Shown one piece after another: positions 52,816 through 64,000 of a stretch of DNA of 64,000 bases (position 1 is its first letter; each line of letters begins with the position of its first letter). The notes beneath the pieces are model-generated. The model was not told where the DNA came from, did no database searches, and saw only the letters and a program-made list of their open reading frames with translations. The position numbers were made by a program, and so were the translations under genes. Location of the stretch: contig CAJNOI010000009.1 in NCBI GenBank assembly GCA_905250115.1, forward strand, positions 842,150 to 906,149, given 5' to 3'. Source of the stretch: Adineta steineri. Taxonomy: Eukaryota > Rotifera > Eurotatoria > Adinetida > Adinetidae.

Positions 52816-54247
52816 ATGGTAATGTCTTGCAAGCGAAAGCGTAGTCTTTCACCTGTCGATGCAATAGTCAGGTTGGTAAATCAAATACTTCGTTTTGTCT
52901 CACGCAAAGTAGTGTAGAACTCTCGTGATTTAAAAATATATATGTTTCTAATGTGTGACGTTTCGTATAGGACCATTGGAGCTTTTCACATATTTTGATA
53001 GACGAACTATTCTGTCAGATAACAGAGTGCGAAAAATGCATACCCTTAGAATAAAAAGCTGAAGAATACTGTATTGTTTCCTTGAGTACTCATAAAAAAT
53101 GTTTTCTAGGACTTATACAGGTAATGCCACATCTTTTTATCATGCATGTATTGTCAATGACATAAAGACAGTAAGACAGCTTCTTTTCCGTTTGGAAAGC
53201 GAAGAACTCGATGCGGTAATCGATTCAGATGGAAATACATCGTTACATGTTGCGAGCCATAACGGTTATGCTGATATAGTTCAATTACTTCTCCGGCGAC
53301 GAGCTTCACGAACAATTTTGAATCATGCAGGCCGAACTGCTGAGCAAGAGGCACCAAATGAAACAATTCAAAAGTTGTTCAAAGCCTATTTTCGATTACC
53401 TCCAGAACCAACAGCAGAAGGAAGTCACTTTGTAGCAGAAACAATCGAAGTAGAAAAATGGCTTGATTCTTACGAATATGCCTATCGTATTTCGGCACAG
53501 AATCAAGAATATTTGAAGCGGTGGTTAATTAAAGTTCCTTTTGTTAAACTGGTAGAAGAATTAGAAGAGAACTATATTCATCAGTTGACCGATCTGCCAT
53601 CAATATTCATCGAAACTTTGAAAGAATACATGGAAATGGCCAAAGAATATGAGAGTCCTATACCTTTGATCAAGGCTTATACAGAACAACAATGCTTTAG
53701 TACACGTCTTAATGCGGATCTTGCAATACTTGGATCGGACTTTCGTTTTCAGTCATTCCATGAGATTGGCGAAGTATTCTCCTATTGTGATACTGAAACC
53801 CCACGAAATGTGGGCCAGTATGTATACGGTGCAATTTTGATCAACCATCATCTCTTGGAACCGTACCGTCATGCAGGTCAAACGTTTCGTGGCATGAATA
53901 TAACTCAAAAAGATATCGACAGCTACGTTACAGGAAGTATCATTTTAACGCGATCGTTTCTGTCTACATCAAGATCACGTGAGGTGGCTGAAATATATCT
54001 GAATTTTACAGATTTAGATAGACGTACTCCGGTACTCTGTATTTACATAGTAAAAAATGCACGGTCAAGTCTCAACATTAGCTCAATGAGTAAATTCGTC
54101 GATGAGGAAGAAGTCCTTATCGTCCCATTTACGGCTTTTGAAGTTATTGCTGTACACAAAGATACTAAAGCAATGTTTCACGATAAGCATAATTTATATG
54201 TGATAGAACTCGCTGAGTGCGAACCAAGGTCGGAATGGCTGGTTTAA
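52816..54247 (+). CDS. Ankyrin + R-S-E ADP-ribosyltransferase
   Basis: The main exon runs to the TAA at 54245-54247. If its own ATG at 53099 is used, it encodes 382 residues. Residues 12-95 form ankyrin-type repeats (DGNTSLHVASHNGYADIVQLLL is the clearest). Residues about 190-375 form an ARTC-like mono-ADP-ribosyltransferase fold: Arg in QTFRGM (264), Ser-Thr-Ser in SFLSTS (286-291), and E-x-E in VDEEEV (336-338). All three R-S-E elements are intact, so transfer of ADP-ribose from NAD to arginine is the expected chemistry; the target is unknown. I prefer a two-exon model. A small first exon at 52816 or 52822 to 52871 carries a basic KRKR motif. A 238-bp intron then ends at the TTTTCTAG just inside the apparent start, and phases match (2 + 1). 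The gene is divergent from the NACHT gene. Confidence 0.87.
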
Positions 54248-54310
54248 ACTGCTTTTATTAACAAATAACGCTCGTCTGAGTACTCGCTCAGCTTTTTCGC
54301 GTGAGAGTCG
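54248..54310. other. ART 3' flank
   Basis: Short 3' flank between the stop codon and telomere-like pair 5. No terminator-like feature beyond AT-rich sequence. Confidence 0.3.
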
Positions 54311-54316
54311 TGACTG

Positions 54317-54400
54317 ATGGTGGGTGTAGCTGTGGCTGTGGCTGTGTGTGCTAGATGAATATAGTAACTACTGCCCTACTAACATCCACACCCACACCCA
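54317..54400. repeat. Telomere-like G-rich/C-rich pair 5
   Basis: GATGGTGGGTGTAGCTGTGG and more GTGGCT/GTGTG units, an AT-rich centre with AGTAACTA, then CATCCACACCCACACCC. It lies 70 bp after the ART stop codon and closes the island on the right. Confidence 0.72.
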
Positions 54401-55204
54401 ATATATACATGGGAAAGAGCAAATGAAACTGTATATACAGTATAAGTGTCGAAGTGGATCGAGACTCTTTTATGAAACTACACTATATGAACTTTTTTAA
54501 GTAGTACAAAATTGCACGTAACAAGAAGCTATTATTGAGAGAATACAAATAATACTCTTCGGTATTCTTCCAGATCTAGATTGAGGACAAAAAATTGAGT
54601 AATACTGAAATTATCGAATCATTCAAAAGAAAACTTTACAGGAACATAGGAGTAAAAAAACATTATTTCCCAGACAAAATCCTAGAGGATCGGAATAGGA
54701 AAGATCCTACGCAGTTTTTTTATTGTCCAATCAAATCTTGATAGAAATATGATATTCGTGATCAACGTAACGAGTCCTATTGAAATAGGTATTAGAGATT
54801 AAAATCAAAGACACATAGTTTTTTCTCGACCTTTGGAGATACTCCAGGCACAAAATTTAAACGTTAGATTTCAATGTTTTAACAAAGCATAAAGACTCAA
54901 GAGGATACCCTGATTAATATACAAATAAAGTTCAAAAGGAATCTCGTGAAAGTCAAAATAGTGAAACTGCGATTCATTCTTTAGTAGTTTATTTCATTTT
55001 AGGAAACAAACTTGAATCTAAGACCATTTGAGTATAAATATCCAGGAAATTTTATGTATATATAATAAAATTATATTGATATCTCGTAAGCGATACACTA
55101 TTTAATGATTAAAATAAAATACAAACATATAAAATATTTACAATACATTGAGAAACATAATTATCTTTGAAAAAAGAATGATAGCTTCAAATTATATAAT
55201 GTAA
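54401..55204. other. Intergenic, AT-rich
   Basis: No gene, repeat or RNA gene was recognised. It separates the accessory island from the small EF-hand-like gene. Confidence 0.5.
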
Positions 55205-55592
55205 TCAGTGTCTCTGATGACACTGTGGTGGAGGATAATAATAACCAGGTCGACCACCAATATATCCATCTCTGTTTATATCAATATGTGTTGCTCGTTC
55301 AATTTTGCCAATAAGACCTATAAAAAAGACGATTAGAAACTTGTATTATTTTATATTATTTAAATTATATAATCCTACCTCCGCCTGCTGGTGGTCTATG
55401 TCCTCCAATGATTCCATCTCGATTGAAATCAATATGAGTAGCTTTTTCAAGTTTAGCAGTAATTCCAGGTCCTCCAATTCGACCATCACCATTTAAATCT
55501 AAACCAATTTTTTCTTCAAGTTTTCTTGTAAGATAATCTATATAAATAATAAATAATAACTTTTTCGATTGTAAATCTCAGAACTTACTCAT
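55205..55592 (-). CDS. Small triple DxNxDGxIGG (EF-hand-like) protein
   Basis: Three exons: 55589-55592 (ATG plus one base), 55379-55537, 55205-55317; 276 nt, 91 residues, all GT-AG with matching phase. It contains three spaced loops, DLNGDGRIGG, DFNRDGIIGG and DINRDGYIGG, each preceded by a short Lys/Glu-rich helix-like segment (KLEEKIGL, KLEKATHI, KIERATHI). D-x-N-x-D-G is the EF-hand/dockerin calcium-binding loop pattern, but the second helix of a full EF-hand is replaced by GG. The tail is Tyr/Pro-rich and ends in H. No signal peptide. It probably binds Ca2+; a role cannot be given. The 4-nt coding first exon explains why a simple ORF scan misses it. Confidence 0.85.
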
Positions 55593-56532
55593 AGTTGATA
55601 TTTGTTATATGTATAGAATTCGTTTATGTTAAAAGAATATTTTGTCTCGATTACTATTTCTTCTCGTTCCTTTTATATGCAAATAATACGAAGGAGAAGA
55701 AAATGAGTCATTTTGTTCTTTTCTCGAACAAATATCTGCGTCATTTTCTATGCGGGGGCAATCAATGAATCATAGATAGAGAGAAAAAATGAATCGATGT
55801 TTACATATCTTCCTCAAGAGTTCCTGGGAAGAAATAAAAACATGCGTTCTAAATAATGCGTCGTTATCAAAATCAAAATTAATCTTTTCATTTGTTGTTT
55901 GTATATAATTTGTCAATTATATTTGAGAATGGATGTTCTTCTGATTCTTCATCGACATCCTTAAACACAATGATGTTTTAAATATAATATTGATCAGATG
56001 AGTTTTACTTTTATTGTATTCAGGAATAGTTCATACAAATATACGACGAGCATCAAATGATAAACTCACTTGATCTATAAATTCAATACATGATATCTGA
56101 GCAAACAAAAACATTATTTACTCTATTTATTTTGAAAATAATAATAAAAAATTACAACTCAGTCCCTAAATTATCATCAAATAAAATAATCTTCATCATC
56201 AAGTCGATTTAATACTAAATCTGTTTATAAAATACTTTATAATAATTTGATACCACTGTGCAACACTGTTAATAGAATAATTCATATGCCTGAGATAATC
56301 TAACGACTTCAAAGATCAATTGATAAAAACATAATGGATTAAGAGCCATCTACTGGTGCCCTCTGGTAAGAATATTGGTCATCAAAAGAAAGATATTTCT
56401 ATTCACACATACATTTTATTATACGACTATTCTGTGACGAAATGATAATGAACCTTTTATTCATTGCATCAATACTTCAAACATATTCCATTCAGATTTT
56501 TATACGATCTAACAAATCTTTTTTTTTCTTAG
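55593..56532. other. Divergent intergenic, EF-hand-like / DDX11
   Basis: AT-rich, about 0.94 kb between two divergently transcribed genes. No feature was recognised except the acceptor-like TTTTTTTTTCTTAG directly before the DDX11 ATG. Confidence 0.5.
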
Positions 56533-59500
56533 ATGACAAATCAAATATCTTCAAAGTTTGACGATGATGATATTAATGATGATGAATTACTTGCTGCTTG
56601 TAATGATGATATTACCACGAAAAAACCAGATCTAACAGTTCCGATAGGCATTTAGATAAAAGAATTCTACTTATAAAATAAATATATTTTATTTTTTAGT
56701 CGAAATATCATCATTCGGGTTTCCATTTGAACCATATCAAATTCAAGTAGATTTCATGCGTAGTCTTTATTCAACTCTTCAACAATCTAAGCATGGCATA
56801 TTTGAATCACCTACTGGCACTGTATACTATTGTAATTCATTTATTATTGTCTATTAGATTTTCTTTTTTTTCCATGAAAAAGGGTAAAAGTTTAAGTATA
56901 ATATGTGGTTCACTTCGATGGTTATTTGATGAAATACAATCATGGAAAGATGAATACGAAGAATTGTCAAAACCAATTGAAAGTAAAAATGATTCAAGGT
57001 AAATAAATGAAAGATTATTTCAATTGTACATTTAGCTTCTGTTTAGTTCGGATGATTGGTTAAAACGAATAATGAAACGTAAAGAAGAAGAAGTTATTAG
57101 AGAGAAACGACGAGTATGTTTAATAATATTCTTTTGAATAGAATGAATGAGATATTGCTATTTTTAATTAGGATGAATTAAAAGTAAAAATTGATCTTGA
57201 AGATCAATATGCAAATGCATCGAAGAATACATTAGCTGCTAGTATTAAGAAAACAGTAAATTTATTATTGTTAAATTCCATTCTTTACATATAATTTCAT
57301 TCAGAAACGAGATTTTGATGCAAAATATCGACAATTATTTAATAGTGAATTACTTCAAAATTCTGATAATGATTCATCTACATCAAAAGATCAATTTAAA
57401 ATTGATAATGATGATGAACTTAGGTATGAATCATTTATTTTTAATGATATACGAAATCATGTTTTTGTTTATTTTAGTGACGAAGAATTACTTATAAAAG
57501 ATACTGATAGTAAAACTTTATTTGATGATATGGATTCACCAACAAAAACTGATAAAACTGGTTTGCGAGATAAGAAAGTTCATATTCAAAAAGTAAATTA
57601 TAGTTTTTAAATAATCAAAAACTAAAAAAAATAACTTAATATTTTTGAAAGATTTTCTATTGTACTCGTACCCATTCTCAAATCTCACAATTTATTGGTG
57701 AAATTCAAAAAACTAAATTTGTTGATCAATTACGTTTAGTAGCACTTGGATCACGTCAGGTATAGGTTTTTTTACTGGTGACTATATTGTTTTTTTTAAT
57801 CGTTATCTTATTATTTAGAATCTATGTATTAATGAATCTGTCCTTAAATTAAAATCAATTACATTAATTAATGAGAAATGTTTGGATTTACAAAAACAAA
57901 AAAAAGAAAGTAAATATTTTCTTTTTAAATGAATATTTTCATTCTTTTCTTAGAAAAAACAACGAAAGGAAAACGACAAAAAACTGCTTGTGGATGTGCA
58001 TTTTTACAACGAGATCGAGTCGAATGTTTATCAAATGATATTCTCGTAAGATATTTAAATTAACGATGAGTTTTCTTCACACAAAAAAATTATTCAAACC
58101 GAAAATAGAGTGTGTTCCACTAAGCAATATTGAGATATCTCTTTCTTCAGTTGCACATAAAATAAAATTATATTCAAACAAATAATCTTTGTAGAATATT
58201 AACAAAAACGATAAGTAACTAGAGAACAAGTGTCAATCAACAGAAAAAAACGAAGTTCTTAATATTCATTATTAATTTATGTTTTATTTTCAATAAGTGC
58301 CATTGATCAGGTTCAGATTCGAGCCTAAAAATCAGTTTTTATATATCAACATTAACACTGACTATGCAGAACGTTCGAATAAATGATATAAATTTGTTTT
58401 TCTTCAGAGTGATGTACAAGATATTGAAGATGTTGTAAAACTTGGTCGTGAATTGAATACATGTCCTTATTATGCAACACGAGCAGCTATTGCAGCTGCT
58501 CATTTAGTTGTTCTACCATATCAAACACTGATGCATAAATCAACACGTGAAGCATGTGGAATTGAAATGCGTGATAATATTGTAATTATTGATGAAGCAC
58601 ATAATTTACCTGATGCTATATGTTCTATGCATTCGAATGATATAACTGGAAATCAAGTATATTTTAAATGAAAAACAAAGAATTATTTTATTTTTATTTT
58701 TGAAATCTAGTTAATTGATTCATATGGTCAATTATCACGTTATCATGAGAAATATAAAGCTCGTTTAACAGCAAAAAATTTACTATCAATTAAACAATTA
58801 TTAGATGTACAATTAAATTTAATCAAAACACTTTGTTGTAAATAGAATTTTTTTTGCAATTGAATATTATATTATATTCTTTTGATTTAGCACAAGAAAA
58901 TCTACCAATAGTATATGATAGTGAAAAATGGAGTAATCTTGTTATTTCATCAAATTCAACTGGTAAAAATTGTTCATTTTTTTAAAATTATCATTCAAAA
59001 GAATTAATCTATCATAGAAAAATCAATAACGTTCGATTTAATTGATTATTTATGTGATGCTGGAATTCATGTTAATCTCTTTCAACTTATTGATTATATT
59101 AAAACCAATGAATTAACTAAAAAGGTTTAATAACTAATATTTAAGAATGAATGTAAACAATTCTATATTTTAGTTACATGGTTTTATGTCAAAATATCCT
59201 GTAACTAAAAATGAATTATCAGATGGTAAAGAAATATATATTTCATAAACATTTCGCATTCGATTTATATAATATAGAAAAGAAAATAACTGAAAGTGCA
59301 TTACAGAAATTATTACAAAAACAAACACAGAAACAATTACCAGCAAATACTCTTGATGAAGGACAATTAAATAAAGGTATAAGGAAATTATGAATCATAA
59401 GTTAAGGATAATTTATGTATTTTTAGAATCTACAGAATATCGAATTTCGAATTCATTTGCAATTTTTGCTCAATTTCTTCAAGCATTAACAAATCCACGA

Positions 59501-60802
59501 GATGATGGAAAAGTCATTGTTACCACCAAAGGTTTATTATAATTCTATTATTGTTAATCATTGTAACATTGAAATTTTCTAGAAACTCTTGGTCAATGTT
59601 CAATTAGATTTTTTGCTCTGAGAACTTCTTCATTTTTCAATGAAATTGTTAATGAAGCTCGTTCAGTTATTGTTGCTGGTAATATTTGTAAAGGAAAACA
59701 CGTATACATACATTATTCTTTTTATATTTCTAGGAGGAACAATGAGACCGGTAATGAACAAAACAATATTTTCTTTTTAGCGTTTATATTTTATTAGATC
59801 AGCGAATTTATTGACCATCTTTTTCTTGCTTGTGGTCAACCTGAAGAAAAAATCTTTCAATTATCATCCAGTAAAATCTTTTCTTTACAACAGAAAATTC
59901 TATTTTAATTCATTATACTTCGATTAGATCATATTGTTCCTTCAGAAAATGTACTCGCCATAGCTCTTCCATCAGGACCGAAAAATATTGAATTTGAATT
60001 TACTGCTGCTAATCGTTCGAATACCGCAATGGTAAATTTTATTGATCTGTTTGTTTCCCGAATATAATAATTTCTAATTCAGATGGATGAATTAGGTCGT
60101 GTTCTTATATTACTTTGTTCGACAATACCAGATGGTCTCGTGGTATTCTTTTGTTCATATGATCATTTACAAAAAACTTATGCTTATTTTGAAAAGACTT
60201 TTGTATTAAATAAAATTGTAGCAAAAAAGAAGGTTTGATAATAGAATTTGTTTTTCTTGTCAATACTTATATTTTCATAGATCTTTATGGAACCAAAACG
60301 TACAGGTGATGTTGATAATATTCTTACAAATTATACAAAATCAATCAAAGTAATATTAGAAATATTTTTTCTTCATTTGAAAAGTTTATTCTAGAATGGA
60401 ACAGGTGGTTTACTTTTTTCAATTGTCGGTGGAAAAATGAGTGAAGGAATTAATTTTTCGGATGAATTAGCTCGTTGTGTATGTGTTGTTGGTATGCCTT
60501 ATCCAAATATTGGTTCAGCTGAAATGATTGAAAAAATGCGTTATTTGGATTCAATGAAATTAAAATCTACAACAACAGGTGATAATACCGGAAGAGCTTA
60601 TTATGAAAATACATGTTGGAAAGCAATTAATCAAAGTATAGGACGTGCTATTCGACATCGTGGAGATTATGCTTGTCTTCTTCTAATTGATAAACGATAT
60701 AGTAAAACAAATATACCATCAAAATTACCTCATTGGTTAGCAAATAGTTTTTATCAAATGAATAATTTTACTCAAATATCAAATTCAATTCAACAGGTTT
60801 GA
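56533..60802 (+). CDS. DDX11: DDX11 (ChlR1) iron-sulfur DNA helicase
   Basis: An XPD-family 5'-3' DNA helicase acting in sister-chromatid cohesion and at G-quadruplex or forked DNA in the nucleus. The start lies in an acidic leader (DDDDINDDELL). FGFPFEPYQIQVDFM precedes Walker A SPTGTGKS, which is split by an intron (about 56819-56881). Motif Ia is FYCTRTHSQISQF. The Fe-S cysteines fall in NLCIN, ACGC, VEC and NTCPYYATR. Motif II DEAHNL is at about 58600. The last exon has GKMSEGINFSDELAR, GMPYPNIGSAEM and motif VI QSIGRAIRHRGDYA. About twenty exons, introns mostly 45-60 bp; one near 58048-58407 is 0.36 kb. An acidic low-complexity insert (SDNDSS) lies between motifs I and Ia. Convergent with GTF2H1 at 260 bp. 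Identification is strong. Confidence 0.95.
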
Positions 60803-61061
60803 TTTATTCAATTTTTAATAAAAAAAAATTTTATAGATCATTTTTAGTTTTTTACTCGACGTTCAAATAATCCAACATCATTGTAAATCGTTCGACAATC
60901 TTTTTAATTCTATTGTTCGTAAAATAAATTTAAAATCGTAGAAATCAAATAAGATTCTCTCTTTTCAAGCATAAATAGAATTATATTGCAATACAATCAA
61001 TTAAATTCAGTTTTATTCAATACTTTTATACACAAAATAAACGAAATAAATTTTCTAGAAC
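60803..61061. other. Short convergent intergenic region
   Basis: 260 bp between the stops of DDX11 (plus) and GTF2H1 (minus). AT-rich; the two 3' UTRs must be close or overlap. Confidence 0.5.
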
Positions 61062-61745
61062 TCAAGTTCGTCCAGTTGTTGTTGATGATAATGTTTTTAC
61101 CCATTGTTGATATTTTTTATTTGCTATATCGATAAGATCTTCCATATGACCGGCCAAATGAAAATCTGTTAGAAGATCTGTTGATACTTTTTCTTTAAAA
61201 GAATTGACTTGTGTTTCTCGAAAACGTTCAATTGTTTCGTGAACACGATGAATTTTTTCTTCAATTTGTGGAGAACTTGGTGGAAATGCTGACCAGAAAT
61301 GACGAAGAAGTTCACTTAATGATACATAAATAGTTTGCATTTCTTCTTGAATATTTTGTGGAACAATTTCTAAAAGATAAATATCAAATAGAATTTATTA
61401 GGATCTAACAAAATTTAAATTACGTGATAATGTTTGTGCTGTTGTTCCATGCATGAGTGCACCACCCGGTGTTAAATCTTTAACAATTTTATGTGCTAAA
61501 TGTGAGTTTAAATTCAATTCTGTATTAGCATGCCAATTGATCATTTCTTGTTTAAAATAATTGAGATTTGTTGGTATTTGTGGTACAGAATTCTTTTGTG
61601 TACGATCTATTGTTGGTGCACGTAAATATCTTTCAGGATTAACTAATTTTAATGTTTGATTTTCTTCTAATAGTTCAGTTTGTAAATCTTGAAAATCATC
61701 ATCAGGTTTAAACTTTTTTGCAACATTATCATCATCATCATCATC
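61062..61745 (-). CDS. GTF2H1: TFIIH subunit p62 (GTF2H1), C-terminal part
   Basis: Two exon pieces are visible: 61424-61745, running into the assembly gap, and 61062-61369 with the stop. The phase-1 intron between them is 54 bp. p62 is a core TFIIH subunit used in RNA polymerase II initiation and nucleotide excision repair; it contacts XPD/XPB and many activators. The matches are in the conserved C-terminal half: LTPGGALMHG, IVPQNIQEEMQTIYVSLSEL, LLRHFWSAFPPSSPQIEEK and HLAGHMEDL. The visible upstream part has an Asp-run (DDDDDD) and DFQDLQTELL. The N-terminal PH domain and BSD domains are not found; they should be upstream, in or beyond the gap. No more exons were seen after the gap. Confidence 0.92.
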
Positions 61746-61845
61746 NNNNNNNNNNNNNNNNNNNNNNNNNNNNNNNNNNNNNNNNNNNNNNNNNNNNNNN
61801 NNNNNNNNNNNNNNNNNNNNNNNNNNNNNNNNNNNNNNNNNNNNN
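61746..61845. other. Assembly gap of 100 N
   Basis: Exactly 100 undetermined bases, the conventional placeholder for a gap of unknown size. It interrupts GTF2H1 within an ATC repeat that encodes the Asp-run, which may be why the assembly broke. Confidence 0.99.
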
Positions 61846-64000
61846 TCAATACATATTCCTTAACAACACTTTCAATTACGTACTTCAAACGCATTGATGT
61901 GTTTTTTTATCGTAGGTATGTTACTCTAGAAACATTCATTAAAAAGAAAATCGAAATCATATATATACTCTTCCTTTTTCTCTTAATTAAATTACGCGAT
62001 TCATTTTTTTATATCAAGCATATGTTTACATATGATATACACATACTAAAGACTTTGACCTCTTCTTTGTGATGATCTCTGGGGGCGTTCGAGAAAAAAA
62101 AAATAAGATAACAAGACAACAAAGCATCAGCAAGTCATTAGAACATACCTACAACAAAAAAAGGGGAACTACGATCTCTTCTATGACGAAAAACATATAT
62201 TTGACTAGACTTTATATAACTTTTCAAAGCGGAATAGAATGACGCATATAGATAATTACATCCCTCACCATATGTTCTTTTTGTTTTGAATGGAATATAG
62301 AAAGAAACGAAGGCTGTAATGGTAATGAAAAAGTACAATTTATTTAGACACAAAAGCAAATGTATCAGATGGGACATATTTTCATTTGTAACTGTCTATT
62401 AGTACAATATTAAAGAAAAATGAAACGGCATAAGTACGCAAGAGGAATAGTAAATGATAGGAAGAAAAGGAAGCCACGGGCATGAAAATATAATGACACA
62501 TACAGACTAAGTGATCAGTCATAGGGTCTCTTTAGTTACACATAGGACAAGGAAAGAAAAAGCAACAACGCCCAGTTGAACTCAACAACTTGTATTATAC
62601 TAATACATCTAGACAATGATCGGTTATGTGTACTAGTTAGTGCTGACATTCAATATATATCACCTTATCTTTCCTTCCACTTGCTGATAAATATTAAAAA
62701 ACGAGCTATATCATGTATTTTTCAGTACTTGATTCTAGAAAGATAGATTAGTATGACTAATACATTATATATATATATATCATGTATAATGTACTTTTCA
62801 AGGAATAAAATGAGTCACTTACCATATTTGAGGTCTTAATAGATGTGTATGATTCATATGTTTTTGCGTGGTATTTATTTGACTAACGACATCAGACTAG
62901 GCTTTTTATCTGAAAAAAAAAGAATTCATGATTTTATGAGACACGATAAAATACAATGGCGATTTGCATTACAAAAAAAATATTATTTTGGATTGTCAAG
63001 AGAGTAAAATAGTATGTCATAGAATAAGGATTATTAATCACGCTCATGCAAAAAAATTATTTTCCGTTAGAGCTATACTCTAGAGAATGATGGTTCATGA
63101 TCTGGCATTTTTTTAGATCATACGTGCTAGTGAATATAATCTTTGAATGATTATTAATTCAAACAAAAAAAAAGATCAGTTCTCAATCTAATATTCAGTC
63201 TATCAATATCTTATTACTTACATATGAATTTTATCTTCTCAAAGATTTACAGTACATTTATATTAATATCAGATTGAGAGAAACGATTGTCAACATCAAT
63301 TAACTATAATAAAAATAGTTAATAACATTTTTTTTGTGGTTTATCAAGTTTCTGTCTTACTGATATAAGTAAAAAACAATAAGGTTTACTCTACGTTTGA
63401 TCATAGGACTTAGAAAAAAGGCCATATGAGATTAAACGACTAGAAAATAATCAATAAATCATAAAGATAATTTATATATATACGAATGTATTTATCTCTC
63501 AAGTGTATCAATTATTTTCATCTCTACTCTATGACCATCAAATTATTTATTTGATATTAATCAGTATCTTCTTTACCGCATAAAAAAATGTAGTACTTCA
63601 ATTAAAACCTATCAAAATAATAAATATTTACTTAAGTAGTGGATACTTTTATTTTTAATATAAGATTTCATAAATAACGTAAGCTTTATTTTGTTGTTTA
63701 CTAAACGGCTAATTGCTATACAACTTTTCTTTATAAATTGTTATTAAAAATGATCGCTTATTACTAACTTCTGATTTTATCTATGTAAACAAAATAGATA
63801 TAATTGAAGGATATGTATGTGTATAAAAAATAAATACTTTTAAATACAATGTTTTGTCATTTTCTGTTATCCGTTGTGAACTATGATCTGTTTTTACCTT
63901 GAAAAAATTAATAGCAATAAATTTCATATCATGATTGGCTAACAAAAAAAGACAAAACAATCAATAACATAGTATTTTGAAGGAAATTTTTTCTTGAACA
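61846..64000. other. Sequence after gap, no gene seen
   Basis: About 2.15 kb of AT-rich sequence without recognisable exons on either strand. It has an AT dinucleotide run near 62767-62780. The lack of further GTF2H1 exons suggests that the gap is large, that a joining error exists, or that the 5' exons lie beyond the window. Confidence 0.5.

Noticed and set aside
61667-62072. Frames on both strands running across the N gap
   Set aside because: They are open only because undetermined bases contain no stops.

Overview
The window reads as AT-rich animal nuclear DNA. Genes are split by many introns of about 45-60 bp, with a few of 0.5-1.2 kb, and nearly every multi-exon gene is a recognisable metazoan orthologue. 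The best guess is a bdelloid rotifer (Rotaria or Adineta type). This rests on the compact gene structure, a very large intronless NACHT NTPase beside an ankyrin-ADP-ribosyltransferase gene, TGTGGG-like telomeric motifs around them, and splice acceptors directly at start codons. I made the placement by reading; no search was run.

Layout. 1-2828 (+): 3' part of an adhesion GPCR with a duplicated GAIN-type module. 3754-7394 (+): SEC23, 16 exons. 9468-12883 (+): alpha-type Cys-loop (nicotinic-like) receptor subunit, 13 exons. 13984-16668 (-): HPS4/CCZ1-like longin protein, 11 exons. 17289-23206 (-): RAD54L2/ARIP4 SNF2 ATPase with a TIR element in one intron. 24483-24681: hAT-type non-autonomous element. 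24893-25831 (+): EME1. 27532-28257 (+): PHOSPHO2-like phosphatase. 28856-29861 (+): mitochondrial CLPP. 30413-30688 (-): small unknown ORF. 30944-33658 (-): class A peptide-type GPCR. 34792-34947: second hAT-type element. 38186-42161 (+): ODF2/cenexin-like coiled coil. 56533-60802 (+): DDX11. 61062 to the assembly gap (-): GTF2H1 (TFIIH p62), cut by 100 Ns.

The part unlike the rest is about 42.5-54.4 kb. It contains a possible gene remnant split by a 624-bp near-perfect palindrome (two 281-bp arms), a 2,241-codon intronless NACHT ORF (-), and a divergently transcribed ankyrin + R-S-E ADP-ribosyltransferase gene (+) with a likely small first exon. Five short clusters of paired G-rich and C-rich telomere-like motifs lie around these. 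It looks like an accessory island of the kind bdelloids carry, and a STAND sensor next to an ADP-ribosylating enzyme is the best candidate here for an undescribed system. A 91-residue protein with three DxNxDGxIGG loops (55205-55592, -) lies just outside it.

Exon models for SEC23, the nicotinic-like receptor, the HPS4-like gene, EME1, the class A GPCR, the small DxNxDG gene and the 3' part of CLPP were checked by hand for splice sites and reading phase. ODF2, RAD54L2 and DDX11 are supported by exon-by-exon homology, but not every boundary was fixed.
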